In this document: in pieces, positions 19,402 to 27,096 of the stretch
How the letters are laid out: every line of letters starts with the position of its first letter
Numbering within the stretch: the stretch's first letter is position 1
Source: Xenorhabdus japonica
GTDB lineage: Bacteria > Pseudomonadota > Gammaproteobacteria > Enterobacterales > Enterobacteriaceae
Assembly: GCF_900115195.1 (NCBI RefSeq)
Contig: NZ_FOVO01000009.1
Span: 1 to 64,000 of the forward strand
Direction: 5' to 3'
Length of the DNA stretch: 64,000 bases
The notes under the pieces: model-generated
What the model was told of the DNA's origin: nothing
What the model saw: only the letters and a program-made list of their open reading frames with translations
The model's database searches: none
Made by a program: the position numbers and the translations under genes

Positions 19402-19992
19402 ATGAAAAAATTGATTGTCGGGTTGACCGGAGCAAGTGGTGCGATTTATGGTGTCAGGTTACTGCAAGTTTTGCAGCCAGTAGAAGGCATTGAAACGCAT
19501 TTGGTGATCAGCCAATCAGCCCGGCAGACTCTGGCATTGGAGACGGACTATACCCTGCGAGATGTACAGGCGTTGGCTGATGTTGTACATGATAATCGTG
19601 ATATTGCTGCATCTATTTCCTCTGGGTCCTTTAAAACATTGGGCATGGTAATTTTGCCTTGTTCGATAAAAACCCTATCAGGTATTGTGCATAGTTACAC
19701 TGATGGCTTAATTACCCGTGCCGCCGATGTTGTTCTGAAAGAGAATCGTAAGTTAGTGCTGGGGGTGAGAGAAACCCCCTTGCACTTGGGGCACTTGAGA
19801 TTAATGACTCAGGCCGCAGAAATCGGGGCGGTGATAATGCCGCCTGTTCCCGCATTTTATCATCGTCCTGAACATATTCAGGATATCATCGACCAGACGG
19901 TTAATCGTGTGTTGGATCAGTTCGATATTGACTTGCCAGAAGATCTATTTAGCCGTTGGCAGGGTGCTAAACCCATTGGGTATAGCACTTAG
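19402..19992 (+). CDS. ubiX: Flavin prenyltransferase UbiX
   Basis: UbiX attaches a dimethylallyl group to FMN to make the prenyl-FMN cofactor used by the UbiD decarboxylase in ubiquinone synthesis. The 196-residue product has the N-terminal flavin motif LTGASGAIYGVRLL, the SSGSFKTLGMVILPCS stretch and the conserved C-terminal PPVPAFYHRPEHIQDIIDQTVNRVLDQF. It closes the conserved block; the next gene is on the opposite strand 28 nt away. Confidence 0.96.
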   Translation: MKKLIVGLTGASGAIYGVRLLQVLQPVEGIETHLVISQSARQTLALETDYTLRDVQALADVVHDNRDIAASISSGSFKTLGMVILPCSIKTLSGIVHSYTDGLITRAADVVLKENRKLVLGVRETPLHLGHLRLMTQAAEIGAVIMPPVPAFYHRPEHIQDIIDQTVNRVLDQFDIDLPEDLFSRWQGAKPIGYST

Positions 19993-20019
19993 CCTTAGCA
20001 ATCTTAGCTGAAAGAACAT

Positions 20020-20688
20020 TTAATCCATTAGCGTAATTTCTATTCTATTAATTCCTTTTCCTTTGTTTTTTCTTGAAAGTTTAACTTTTCCGATTTCTTT
20101 AGTATTGGATACATGGGTGCCGCAACATAACATTTTTATGTCACGGCATTGCCAATACCTTAGCCCATCTTCTGTCATGAAGATGATTTCATTTTCTTGG
20201 GAAATGAAGTTATTAACTTGCTCTTCAAGGGAAGCGAGTAATTCAGCAGTAATACTTTCTGACATTTTATAATCAGTTCTATCTTTCTCTATGTTAACAA
20301 AAGAGCCTTCTACTGATAAAAAACTGCTCATTTGCCTTATAAAATATTCAACAACATGGCTTGCAGAGTGTAAGCGCATAGTTCTGAGCCGATTTTCTTC
20401 ATTAATGGAGGCTATAACCTGTTGTCCTACTTCGAACCCGGAAGTATCGACATAGTGCTTTATCGGAGAAGTAAAAGACAGTTTGTTACTTTCATTTTGT
20501 TCCTCTTCAACACTAACAGAAGTCACCGCTATGCCATTGATCTCGCCCGTATCGTAATTTTGGTTTCCTGATAATGGATAAAATAACGTTTTATCTAAAA
20601 CAATATAATCTTCACCAACCTCGATAACATTAGCATTAAACGTACAGTCATAAGGAGCATCATCAAAAAGTCTTTTTGTCTGCAACAT
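20020..20688 (-). CDS. AlaX-like free-standing alanyl-tRNA editing protein
   Basis: AlaX proteins are stand-alone relatives of the AlaRS editing domain that hydrolyse mischarged aminoacyl-tRNA, typically Ser- or Gly-tRNA(Ala). The 222-residue product has the metal motifs of the family: HxxxH in LHSASH (about 107-111) and CxxxH in CCGTHV (about 188-192), where most members read CGGTH. The N-terminal beta-barrel (about 1-95) fits the AlaX-M type. GGAGG precedes two adjacent ATGs; I prefer the second (20688) on spacing. It is last in a minus-strand run with LysO-like and LysA-like genes, which suggests it protects translation from a noncanonical amino acid (inference). Confidence 0.75.
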   Translation of the reverse strand: MLQTKRLFDDAPYDCTFNANVIEVGEDYIVLDKTLFYPLSGNQNYDTGEINGIAVTSVSVEEEQNESNKLSFTSPIKHYVDTSGFEVGQQVIASINEENRLRTMRLHSASHVVEYFIRQMSSFLSVEGSFVNIEKDRTDYKMSESITAELLASLEEQVNNFISQENEIIFMTEDGLRYWQCRDIKMLCCGTHVSNTKEIGKVKLSRKNKGKGINRIEITLMD

Positions 20689-20715
20689 CATAGCCTCCGA
20701 AAATTAAAGCGATTA

Positions 20716-21651
20716 TTAAAGCGAATAGAAAAAAGGAATAAGAAATGGCACAAGAATAGTGATGATACCGCCAGAGAGTAATGCAACGGGAACATAAGAA
20801 ATACCACAGTGTTTTTCTATAATAGGAAGGGTAACATCCATTGCGGTTGCCCCGGCGACACCAATTGCAATATTGCCATTCCCTATACGCGAAAGTGTCG
20901 GTATCAGAAGTAGTGCAATGACTTCACGAAATAAATCACACAGGAAAGCAACAGAGCCTAGCAATGGATCATTCATTTTGGTGAAGAGAATACCTGACAG
21001 GGTATACCAACCAAAACCTGAACTTACAGCTAAACTTTGAGTAAGAGATAATGGAATAAAAAAAGAAATTAGTGCTGCGCCTATATAAGATGCTGCAATA
21101 GTAAAAAATGTCATTACGATATTGTAACGATTGAAAAATATTTCTTTCAAACTCAATCCCGATAAAGAGAGCTTCATAGCAATAACAAATATCAGAAGAT
21201 ATAACAACAAAGATATGACTATATCATAATCTATCACCGGTGTTATTTTATAGTAACCAAGAAAGAAACCTATTATTACCAGACTTGCAAGTAATATAGG
21301 GTCCTTAATATACCCCATGATATCAAAATCATCTTTTTGATTATTACTGGTTGTTACTTTATTTTTTTCATTACCGGCTGTTTTGATGTGAAAAAACTTT
21401 AAAACAATCACTATAGATAAGGATGAAGCGAAAGCTATACTTATAGCATTAATACCAACATCAGTTAGCTTGCTTATAATTCCAGGTATTGTGCCAATCG
21501 TTATCCCCATTAGAATTAATAGTGAGTAAAGGCACAGGTTAGAGACAAGATCAATTAACCTTATGTTTTTATGCTTAAAAAACTTATTAAAATTGAATCC
21601 GACAACAAATGCTATCAGTATTGGTAACAGATTAGAGATGGCAATATTCAT
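20716..21651 (-). CDS. LysO-family lysine exporter-like membrane protein
   Basis: LysO (YbjE) of E. coli exports lysine and gives resistance to its toxic analogue thialysine. This 311-residue protein has about eight to nine hydrophobic helices. Its C-terminal half carries LysO-like strings: SSGFGWYTLSGILFTK, LLGSVAFLCDLFREVIALLLIP and a GATAMDVTLPIIEKHCG motif. It starts 3 nt after the stop of the LysA-like gene, so coupled expression is likely. The substrate here could be lysine or an analogue made by the neighbouring enzymes. Confidence 0.8.
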   Translation of the reverse strand: MNIAISNLLPILIAFVVGFNFNKFFKHKNIRLIDLVSNLCLYSLLILMGITIGTIPGIISKLTDVGINAISIAFASSLSIVIVLKFFHIKTAGNEKNKVTTSNNQKDDFDIMGYIKDPILLASLVIIGFFLGYYKITPVIDYDIVISLLLYLLIFVIAMKLSLSGLSLKEIFFNRYNIVMTFFTIAASYIGAALISFFIPLSLTQSLAVSSGFGWYTLSGILFTKMNDPLLGSVAFLCDLFREVIALLLIPTLSRIGNGNIAIGVAGATAMDVTLPIIEKHCGISYVPVALLSGGIITILVPFLIPFFYSL

Positions 21652-21654
21652 TAC

Positions 21655-22866
21655 TTAATCCAAAAAACTAGTTGAGAAAAGATCTTCAAAATTTTCAGCT
21701 CTACGAATTTGTATAATAGAGCCACTTTTGTCCTGAATATATTCAGCAGGGCGTCGACGAAGATTGAAGTTTGAACTCATGGAGTAACCATAAGCACCAA
21801 CATCATTAATGCAAATAAGATCTCCTTTTTTTGTTTTTGGTAAAGGCCTTTCACGAGTAAATACATCTCCTGATTGGCACAGGTTTCCTACAACATCGTA
21901 TTTTTCTATATCATATTGTTCTATATGCTTTTCTTTGGCGCTAATGTTTTCAATGTGATGCCATGCATTATAGTAGAAACACCGAGGAAAATGGTTATAC
22001 CCAGTGTTTAATCCCATAAAATTTCGATTTCCGAAACTTTTCAGGGAGCATACTTTAGCAACCAGCTTACCTGCATTTGCAACAAAGAATCTGCCCGGTT
22101 CAATAATGAATTTTGTTTTATCGGATATATTAAAATTTTTTCTAAGCAAATCCAAAGAACTTCTTATTGAACGGAGATCATATTGTTCATAAGATTTATA
22201 ATCATAACCGAAACCACCGCCAAAGTTCAGATGAGAAAGGGAATCAAGTTGTATAGATAACTCCATTAAAAACTCAGCATTCTCAATATACATTTTTGTA
22301 GACATCTCACCTGATCCAGTATGAGAATGCAAGCCGCTAATTTTTATTTTCTTGGCGTTACAAATTTTCTGGGCATGGGTGATTTCTGAAGGTGATATGC
22401 CAAATTTAGACATCTCACCATTAGTAATAACTTTACTTGAATGGCCTGCACCAATCCCGGTATTTACCCGCAAAGTAATCGATTTTTCTAATGAAGATGT
22501 CTCTATATCATCTAGTGCATCAAGAGAACCAATAGACACATTTACATTTTTCTTAAAAGCAAACTCAATTTCATTTTTTGTCAGGCAATCCGCATTGTAA
22601 TGTATTTTATGGGAGGGAATATTACACCTTAATGCAAGTTCTATTTCTTCTATAGAACATGCATCAACACCAATGCCATATGAATAAATCAGTTTTACAA
22701 TGTAAGGATTAGAGTTTGCTTTCATTGCATAAAGAATTTTATAATTGGAAGAGTTGAATTCATTTTTTAATTCATTGATATTTTTGATTATTTTATCTTC
22801 ACTGTATAGATAGAACGGCGTGCCATTATCTCTGGCTATTTTTTCTTCAATGTTTATTTTTTTCAT
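21655..22866 (-). CDS. LysA-like PLP-dependent decarboxylase
   Basis: This is a fold-III PLP enzyme of the diaminopimelate decarboxylase family. The 403-residue product shows the PLP lysine (YAMKANSNP), the LysA-type GHSSKVITNGEMSKFGI region, GLHSHTGSGEM, glycine loop NFGGGFGYD, EPGRFFVANAG, the active-site cysteine region LCQSGDVFTRE and the GAYGYSMSSNFNLR signature. It could decarboxylate meso-DAP or a DAP-like compound such as lanthionine; sequence alone does not decide. It need not be the housekeeping lysA, which usually sits by lysR. ATG 22866 overlaps the preceding gene by 20 nt. The DNA is clearly more AT-rich than flanking housekeeping genes. Confidence 0.82.
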   Translation of the reverse strand: MKKINIEEKIARDNGTPFYLYSEDKIIKNINELKNEFNSSNYKILYAMKANSNPYIVKLIYSYGIGVDACSIEEIELALRCNIPSHKIHYNADCLTKNEIEFAFKKNVNVSIGSLDALDDIETSSLEKSITLRVNTGIGAGHSSKVITNGEMSKFGISPSEITHAQKICNAKKIKISGLHSHTGSGEMSTKMYIENAEFLMELSIQLDSLSHLNFGGGFGYDYKSYEQYDLRSIRSSLDLLRKNFNISDKTKFIIEPGRFFVANAGKLVAKVCSLKSFGNRNFMGLNTGYNHFPRCFYYNAWHHIENISAKEKHIEQYDIEKYDVVGNLCQSGDVFTRERPLPKTKKGDLICINDVGAYGYSMSSNFNLRRRPAEYIQDKSGSIIQIRRAENFEDLFSTSFLD

Positions 22867-23347
22867 TTTTAATATCCTGTTGTTGAAATTTAGATATATA
22901 GCGTTCACCTGAGTCTGGAGAAATACACATTATTTTACACTTGGGGTTTTTATGTATTTCTTTTATAGCAGCGGCCACAACAGCCCCACTAGACAAACCT
23001 ATATCAATAGAATCATGATATCTTGTGAAGCGACAGGCAGAGAATGCTTCTTCGTCAGAAATTGCATATATATCATCAACAGCATCTTTTTTTATTATTC
23101 CTGGAATAAAGTTAGAACCAATGCCTTCGATACTCCAAGGCACGGGATGATATTCTACACCTGAAAAATATTGTTGATATATAGAACCAATGGGGTCGGC
23201 AACAATAAATCGTGCTTGGCTTCCTTTTTCACGAAAGTATTTATGTATTCCCATTTCGGGATATACAGACGTGAGAATGTTAACTACTGGGGTGGTTCCG
23301 ATTAAATTTAATACCCCAATATTATTTTTCTTGCAAGTAATATTCAT
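22847..23347 (-). CDS. Cysteine-synthase-family protein with large internal deletion
   Basis: The 166-residue product begins like an O-acetylserine sulfhydrylase/cystathionine synthase (VLNLIGTTPVVNI). It then jumps at about residue 25 to what normally lies beyond residue 180: GIHKYFREKGSQARFIVADP, SIEGIGSNFIP, DEEAFSACRF, IGLSSGAVVAAA and SPDSGERYISKF. Roughly 150 residues are missing, including the PLP lysine and substrate loop, yet the frame is intact. Catalysis by the usual mechanism is impossible. I start at ATG 23347. It is the first gene of the four-gene minus-strand cluster and may be a decayed biosynthetic enzyme. Confidence 0.7.
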   Translation of the reverse strand: MNITCKKNNIGVLNLIGTTPVVNILTSVYPEMGIHKYFREKGSQARFIVADPIGSIYQQYFSGVEYHPVPWSIEGIGSNFIPGIIKKDAVDDIYAISDEEAFSACRFTRYHDSIDIGLSSGAVVAAAIKEIHKNPKCKIMCISPDSGERYISKFQQQDIKNEKNKH

Positions 23348-23716
23348 ATTAACTCTTTTGGAGAGCAGGTTTCTTTTTACAATGATAATATATAAATAAC
23401 TTTTAGTTATAAAGACATGATTTTTGTTTACTCGCGGTATTGTTATCATTAATTAGTTATAATAACCACGTTTCTTATGTAATGTATGATTTTTAATTGT
23501 GCTTATTTATTTTTTTCTTTCTTTATTCTGTTTTTTTGTCTTTTTTCTGATTTTATAAAATTACTTATAATTCTGATAAAATAGGTAGGGAAGCTTATTT
23601 AATTAGTTTCTTAACGATAAAGTTAAATAATTAAACTAAGTACAAGGCTGAATGGTTTAATAATAAAAATCGTCAGATATATAGTTTTGTTGGTCTATTA
23701 AGAAATAGCAAGAGGA
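23348..23716. other. AT-rich spacer, no gene
   Basis: This stretch separates the start of the deleted synthase gene from the end of yfcH. It is strongly AT-rich and should hold the promoter of the four-gene cluster, but no convincing operator, terminator or reading frame is visible. Confidence 0.5.
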
Positions 23717-24631
23717 TTATAGGACATTATTTTTTGCCTTTATGACATCCTGCAAGGCTTCCTCTAGTTGAAAGTAACGGAAACCAAATCCGGCTTCTTC
23801 CAACCTTTTCGGAATGGCTTGTTGACCACCCAAAACTAATTCCGCTGCTTCCCCCATCATTATTTTTAATACAAATTCAGGAATGCGTATGAAAGCAGGG
23901 CGGTGTAATACACTGGCGAGTGTGGAACTGAACAGTTCATTATGAACAGGGTAAGGAGATGTCATATTAAAGGGGCCATGTAGCTCAGGCGATATCAGTA
24001 GGTAATAGATACCATTAACCATGTCATCAATGTGTATCCACGGCATATATTGCTTGCCATTACTGATTGCTCCGCCTAAACCTAACCGAAACAGTGGCAA
24101 CATTTTTTGCAGTGCACCACCTTTTGGGGCCAGCACAATGCCTGTACGTAACAAGCATACGCGGGTTTTGTCGCTTCTGGCTTGTAACGCAAGCTGCTCC
24201 CAACGTTCACAAAGCTGATGGGCAAACTCATTGTGAGGAGAATCATCTTCGGTAACCACTGATTGCCCCTGATCACCATAATAGCCAACCGCTGAACCGG
24301 AAATAAATACAGATGGAGGAGAGTTACTGGCTTTAATTAGCTTGCTCAACTGTTCAGTGAGTTGCCAGCGGCTTTGACAAAGTATCTCTTTTTGCTTCGG
24401 TGTCCATCGCTTATTGATAATAGGTTCGCCGGCAAGATTGATAACGGCATCAAAGCCGTTTAGATCGCGCAGGTCATTTAGCGTTGTCCAACATTCAACG
24501 CGATCAGAAAACAGAGAATCCACCTTTTGTGGTGAACGACTTAAAATGGTGATGGAGTGGGAGAGCGAGAGCAATTGGTCGGTCAAGCGATGACCAATCA
24601 ATCCTGTTCCTCCCGTAATTAAGATACGCAT
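23717..24631 (-). CDS. yfcH: Epimerase-family protein YfcH
   Basis: YfcH belongs to the TIGR01777/SDR39U1 group of extended short-chain dehydrogenases, of unknown substrate. The 304-residue product has the NAD(P) motif [16 protein letters not shown], the NLAGEP motif, [12 protein letters not shown] around the catalytic tyrosine, and a C-terminal DUF1731-type end ([27 protein letters not shown]). I start at ATG 24631 behind AGGGGG, not at an upstream in-frame start at 24649. Gene order with yfcG and yfcD matches E. coli. Confidence 0.92.
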   Translation of the reverse strand: MRILITGGTGLIGHRLTDQLLSLSHSITILSRSPQKVDSLFSDRVECWTTLNDLRDLNGFDAVINLAGEPIINKRWTPKQKEILCQSRWQLTEQLSKLIKASNSPPSVFISGSAVGYYGDQGQSVVTEDDSPHNEFAHQLCERWEQLALQARSDKTRVCLLRTGIVLAPKGGALQKMLPLFRLGLGGAISNGKQYMPWIHIDDMVNGIYYLLISPELHGPFNMTSPYPVHNELFSSTLASVLHRPAFIRIPEFVLKIMMGEAAELVLGGQQAIPKRLEEAGFGFRYFQLEEALQDVIKAKNNVL

Positions 24632-24782
24632 AGCCACCCCCTGCGACAAAAATAGATAAATGCGTATTGACTATAGCAAGGGATGGCTTAAGTGGCAGCG
24701 AAATATGCTGCTATTTGTTACTGGTATCAAGTTTTTTGGTGAAATATTTTTCCATTAACTGAATTTTTTACATATATCGGAG

Positions 24783-25403
24783 TCAGGTATCCTTATAGGC
24801 TGCTTGGGTCGCAGGGCGTTGACTAATCTTATCCAACCATTTTGCAACCGCGGGATAATCCTGCAAATCGACTTTTTGGTGTTCATGGCATTTAGCCCAT
24901 GGATAAGTGGCAATATCCGCGATGCTATATTCGTTTCCTCCGAGATAGGCAGTTTTTTCCAGTTGGGTATTTAGCACTTTGTATAAACGTTTTGATTCTT
25001 CCACATAGCGTTTAATGGCGTAAGGTACAACTTCAGGAGCATAGCGATTGAAGTGGTGATTTTGACCGAGCATTGGGCCAAAGCCAGCAACTTGCCAAAA
25101 CAGCCATTGCAATTGTTCTGTACGTTCACGCAAGTCTTTGCTTAATAGCTGGCCTGTTTTGTTTGCCAGATAAAATAAAATGGCCCCTGATTCGAAGATG
25201 GAGATCGGCTCTTCCCCGTCGGCAGGTTGATGATCGACAATAGTCGGAATCTTGTTATTAGGTGCAATGGCAAGAAATTCAGGTTTGAACTGCTCTCCAG
25301 AATTGATATTGATGGGGTGGATGGTGTAAGGAATACCGGCCTCTTCGAGAAAGAGGGTAATTTTATAGCCATTTGGAGTTGGGGCATAATATAGATCTAT
25401 CAT
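24783..25403 (-). CDS. yfcG: GST-like disulfide-bond oxidoreductase YfcG
   Basis: YfcG is a nu-class glutathione transferase homologue that reduces small disulfides using glutathione. The 206-residue product has the thioredoxin-fold N-domain (MIDLYYAPTPNGYKITLFLEEAG, with the T-P-N active-site region), PNNKIPTIVDH, FESGAILFYLA, and the all-helical C-domain (WLFWQVAGFGPMLGQNHHFN, YSIADIATYPW). The C-terminus is slightly shorter than in E. coli. It is divergent from yfcD across 204 nt of AT-rich DNA. Confidence 0.93.
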   Translation of the reverse strand: MIDLYYAPTPNGYKITLFLEEAGIPYTIHPININSGEQFKPEFLAIAPNNKIPTIVDHQPADGEEPISIFESGAILFYLANKTGQLLSKDLRERTEQLQWLFWQVAGFGPMLGQNHHFNRYAPEVVPYAIKRYVEESKRLYKVLNTQLEKTAYLGGNEYSIADIATYPWAKCHEHQKVDLQDYPAVAKWLDKISQRPATQAAYKDT

Positions 25404-25607
25404 ATAATCTCCAGTAATAATAACTCATTGAAAAATATAGCAGTATTACATTACCATCGTTTGTCTGTAAAATGTCACAAATTTCTTGTGTCAGTATTGG
25501 TGAATTTATTTCAGTCAATTATGGTAACTCTTATCTGTTTTTAGCCTCCTTAATTGGAGCATCACAGCAAAAACTGGCATGCAACTCATTGATAAAAGGT
25601 TTTTAGG

Positions 25608-26132
25608 ATGGTGCAAGAAAAATCAGCAAGCATTGAATGGATTGACATCGTCAATGAAGACAATGAAGTGATTGCGCAGTCGACTCGTCAGCAGATGAGA
25701 GAGCAGAACTTGAGGTATCGGGCTACTTATATTGTAGTGCATGATGGTATGGGAAAAATTCTGGTTCAGCATCGTACAGAAACAAAAGACTTTTATCCGG
25801 GAAAATTGGATGCAACGGCAGGTGGTGTCGTTATGACGGGAGAAACTCTGCTTGATGCGGCTCGCCGGGAAGCCGAAGAGGAACTGGGGATTGCAGGTGT
25901 TCCTTTTGCCGAACATGGTATTTTTTATTATGAAGAGAAGACTTGTCGTATATGGGGTGGCCTGTTCAGTTGTGTGACTCATGGGCCATTTGCATTGCAG
26001 GAAGACGAAGTCACAACAGTTTACTGGTTAACGCCAGAAGAAATCACAGCCCGTTGTGATGAGTTCACTTCGGATTCTTTGAAGGCGCTGTCCCTTTGGT
26101 TAGCGCGTAACAAGCAGACTGAGCTGTCTTAA
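25608..26132 (+). CDS. yfcD: Nudix hydrolase YfcD
   Basis: YfcD is a predicted Nudix enzyme related to isopentenyl-diphosphate isomerase, substrate unknown. The 174-residue product has a complete Nudix box (G73-x5-E79-x7-R87-E88-x2-E91-E92-x-G94), so metal-dependent diphosphate hydrolysis should be intact. ATG 25608 is preceded by an AGGTTTTTAGG ribosome region. A strong terminator hairpin follows 25 nt after the stop. It is the last gene of the E. coli-like order before the pax region. Confidence 0.92.
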   Translation: MVQEKSASIEWIDIVNEDNEVIAQSTRQQMREQNLRYRATYIVVHDGMGKILVQHRTETKDFYPGKLDATAGGVVMTGETLLDAARREAEEELGIAGVPFAEHGIFYYEEKTCRIWGGLFSCVTHGPFALQEDEVTTVYWLTPEEITARCDEFTSDSLKALSLWLARNKQTELS

Positions 26133-26157
26133 AATATCGCTTATTGAACGTGGATAT

Positions 26158-26181
26158 AAGCCCCATTAAAGGGGCTTTCTT
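26158..26181 (+). terminator. Rho-independent terminator after yfcD
   Basis: AAGCCCC (26158-26164) pairs with GGGGCTT (26171-26177) around ATTAAA, followed by TCTTATTT. It can serve yfcD and, read in reverse, the convergent crystallin-like gene whose stop is at 26184. Confidence 0.85.
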
Positions 26182-26183
26182 AT

Positions 26184-26810
26184 TTAATGATTGGCAGAAA
26201 AATCTTCCAAAATAAATTTAAAATGATAACTTTCTGCTTTTTCAAACCGCATATAAGGAGGTTTGGTTTCATCATAAGTGATGATATCAAGATCTGTGCC
26301 ATTGTATCTAAAATAGACAGCACCTTGAGTGACAGGGATATTATGCTGATCAAAAATAACAACAGAAGTTACATATTGTTGACCATCTTTGGGAATTAAA
26401 CCAACGACCTCATAGTTTCCACCTGAATAACAATCCACGGGATCAGGGATGGTATAAGTTCTAATATTAGCTCTAAATACCTGATTAACACCTGATTCGT
26501 TAATCAATTTTATCGCCAGTAAGTCACGGTTTTTTGGCGATACAATAAACTTTGATAATCCTCTAATATCATCGATATCGGGTTGGCTTGTATCCCATTC
26601 ACGGTAAATTTGCCCGGGTTGACTATCATTACCATGTCGCCAAGCGAAAACAATAGAATCTGTTCCAATTTCAACAGAAAGAAACTTATCGTTTAATGAT
26701 GTGCCTATTAAATTTACTTCAGTATTATTTTCCGGATATTCATAAGAAGCTCCACTATAATCCTTTTTAGTATAAAATATAGCGCCATTAGCTAATTTAT
26801 CTTTAGACAT
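26184..26810 (-). CDS. Beta/gamma-crystallin-like protein
   Basis: The 208-residue product opens with a Greek-key pattern typical of beta/gamma-crystallins: GAIFYTKKDYSGASYEY at about 9-25, then LNDKFLSVEIG and, in the second half-motif, YREWDTSQPDIDDIRGLSKFIV. Such domains often bind Ca2+ through N/D-N/D-x-x-S/T-S. Here the equivalent strings read NDKFLS and IRGLSK, so binding ability is uncertain. Residues from about 105 form a second part I do not recognise. There is no signal peptide or TM segment. It stands alone, ending at the yfcD terminator, on the same strand as paxC but after the pax terminator. Confidence 0.6.
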   Translation of the reverse strand: MSKDKLANGAIFYTKKDYSGASYEYPENNTEVNLIGTSLNDKFLSVEIGTDSIVFAWRHGNDSQPGQIYREWDTSQPDIDDIRGLSKFIVSPKNRDLLAIKLINESGVNQVFRANIRTYTIPDPVDCYSGGNYEVVGLIPKDGQQYVTSVVIFDQHNIPVTQGAVYFRYNGTDLDIITYDETKPPYMRFEKAESYHFKFILEDFSANH

Positions 26811-27062
26811 AATCAGTGTTTTCCTTTTTTTAGTTAAGAAAATGAATGGTTAGAATAAAGATCTTAATTTATATGTCAATATAATTGGTGGCTCTTATAT
26901 TAAGCCTATTATTTAAAAGTTATTTATCTAATTTTATATTATTTGTGATTAATAAATGATGCCGTTTTAATTTGAATTATCTATTCTAATTGCTTTTTTA
27001 TAGCTGCCTTTAGATTCTGTTAATTAAATAAATAATTGCGTTTGAGTCTTTTTTAGATAATA

Positions 27063-27088
27063 AGAGCACCCGTATAAATGGGTGCTCT
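27063..27088 (-). terminator. Terminator of the pax operon
   Basis: AGAGCACCC (27063-27071) and GGGTGCTCT (27080-27088) form a 9-bp stem with an 8-nt loop, 8 nt past the paxC stop. On the minus strand it is followed by TATTATCT, a modest U-rich tail. The remaining spacer to 26811 is AT-rich and empty. Confidence 0.75.
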
Positions 27089-27096
27089 CAAATGTT

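Noticed and set aside
21655-22866. Housekeeping diaminopimelate decarboxylase lysA
   Set aside because: Motifs fit LysA, but there is no lysR neighbour, the gene is AT-rich and sits in an accessory-looking cluster; I call it LysA-like without the symbol.
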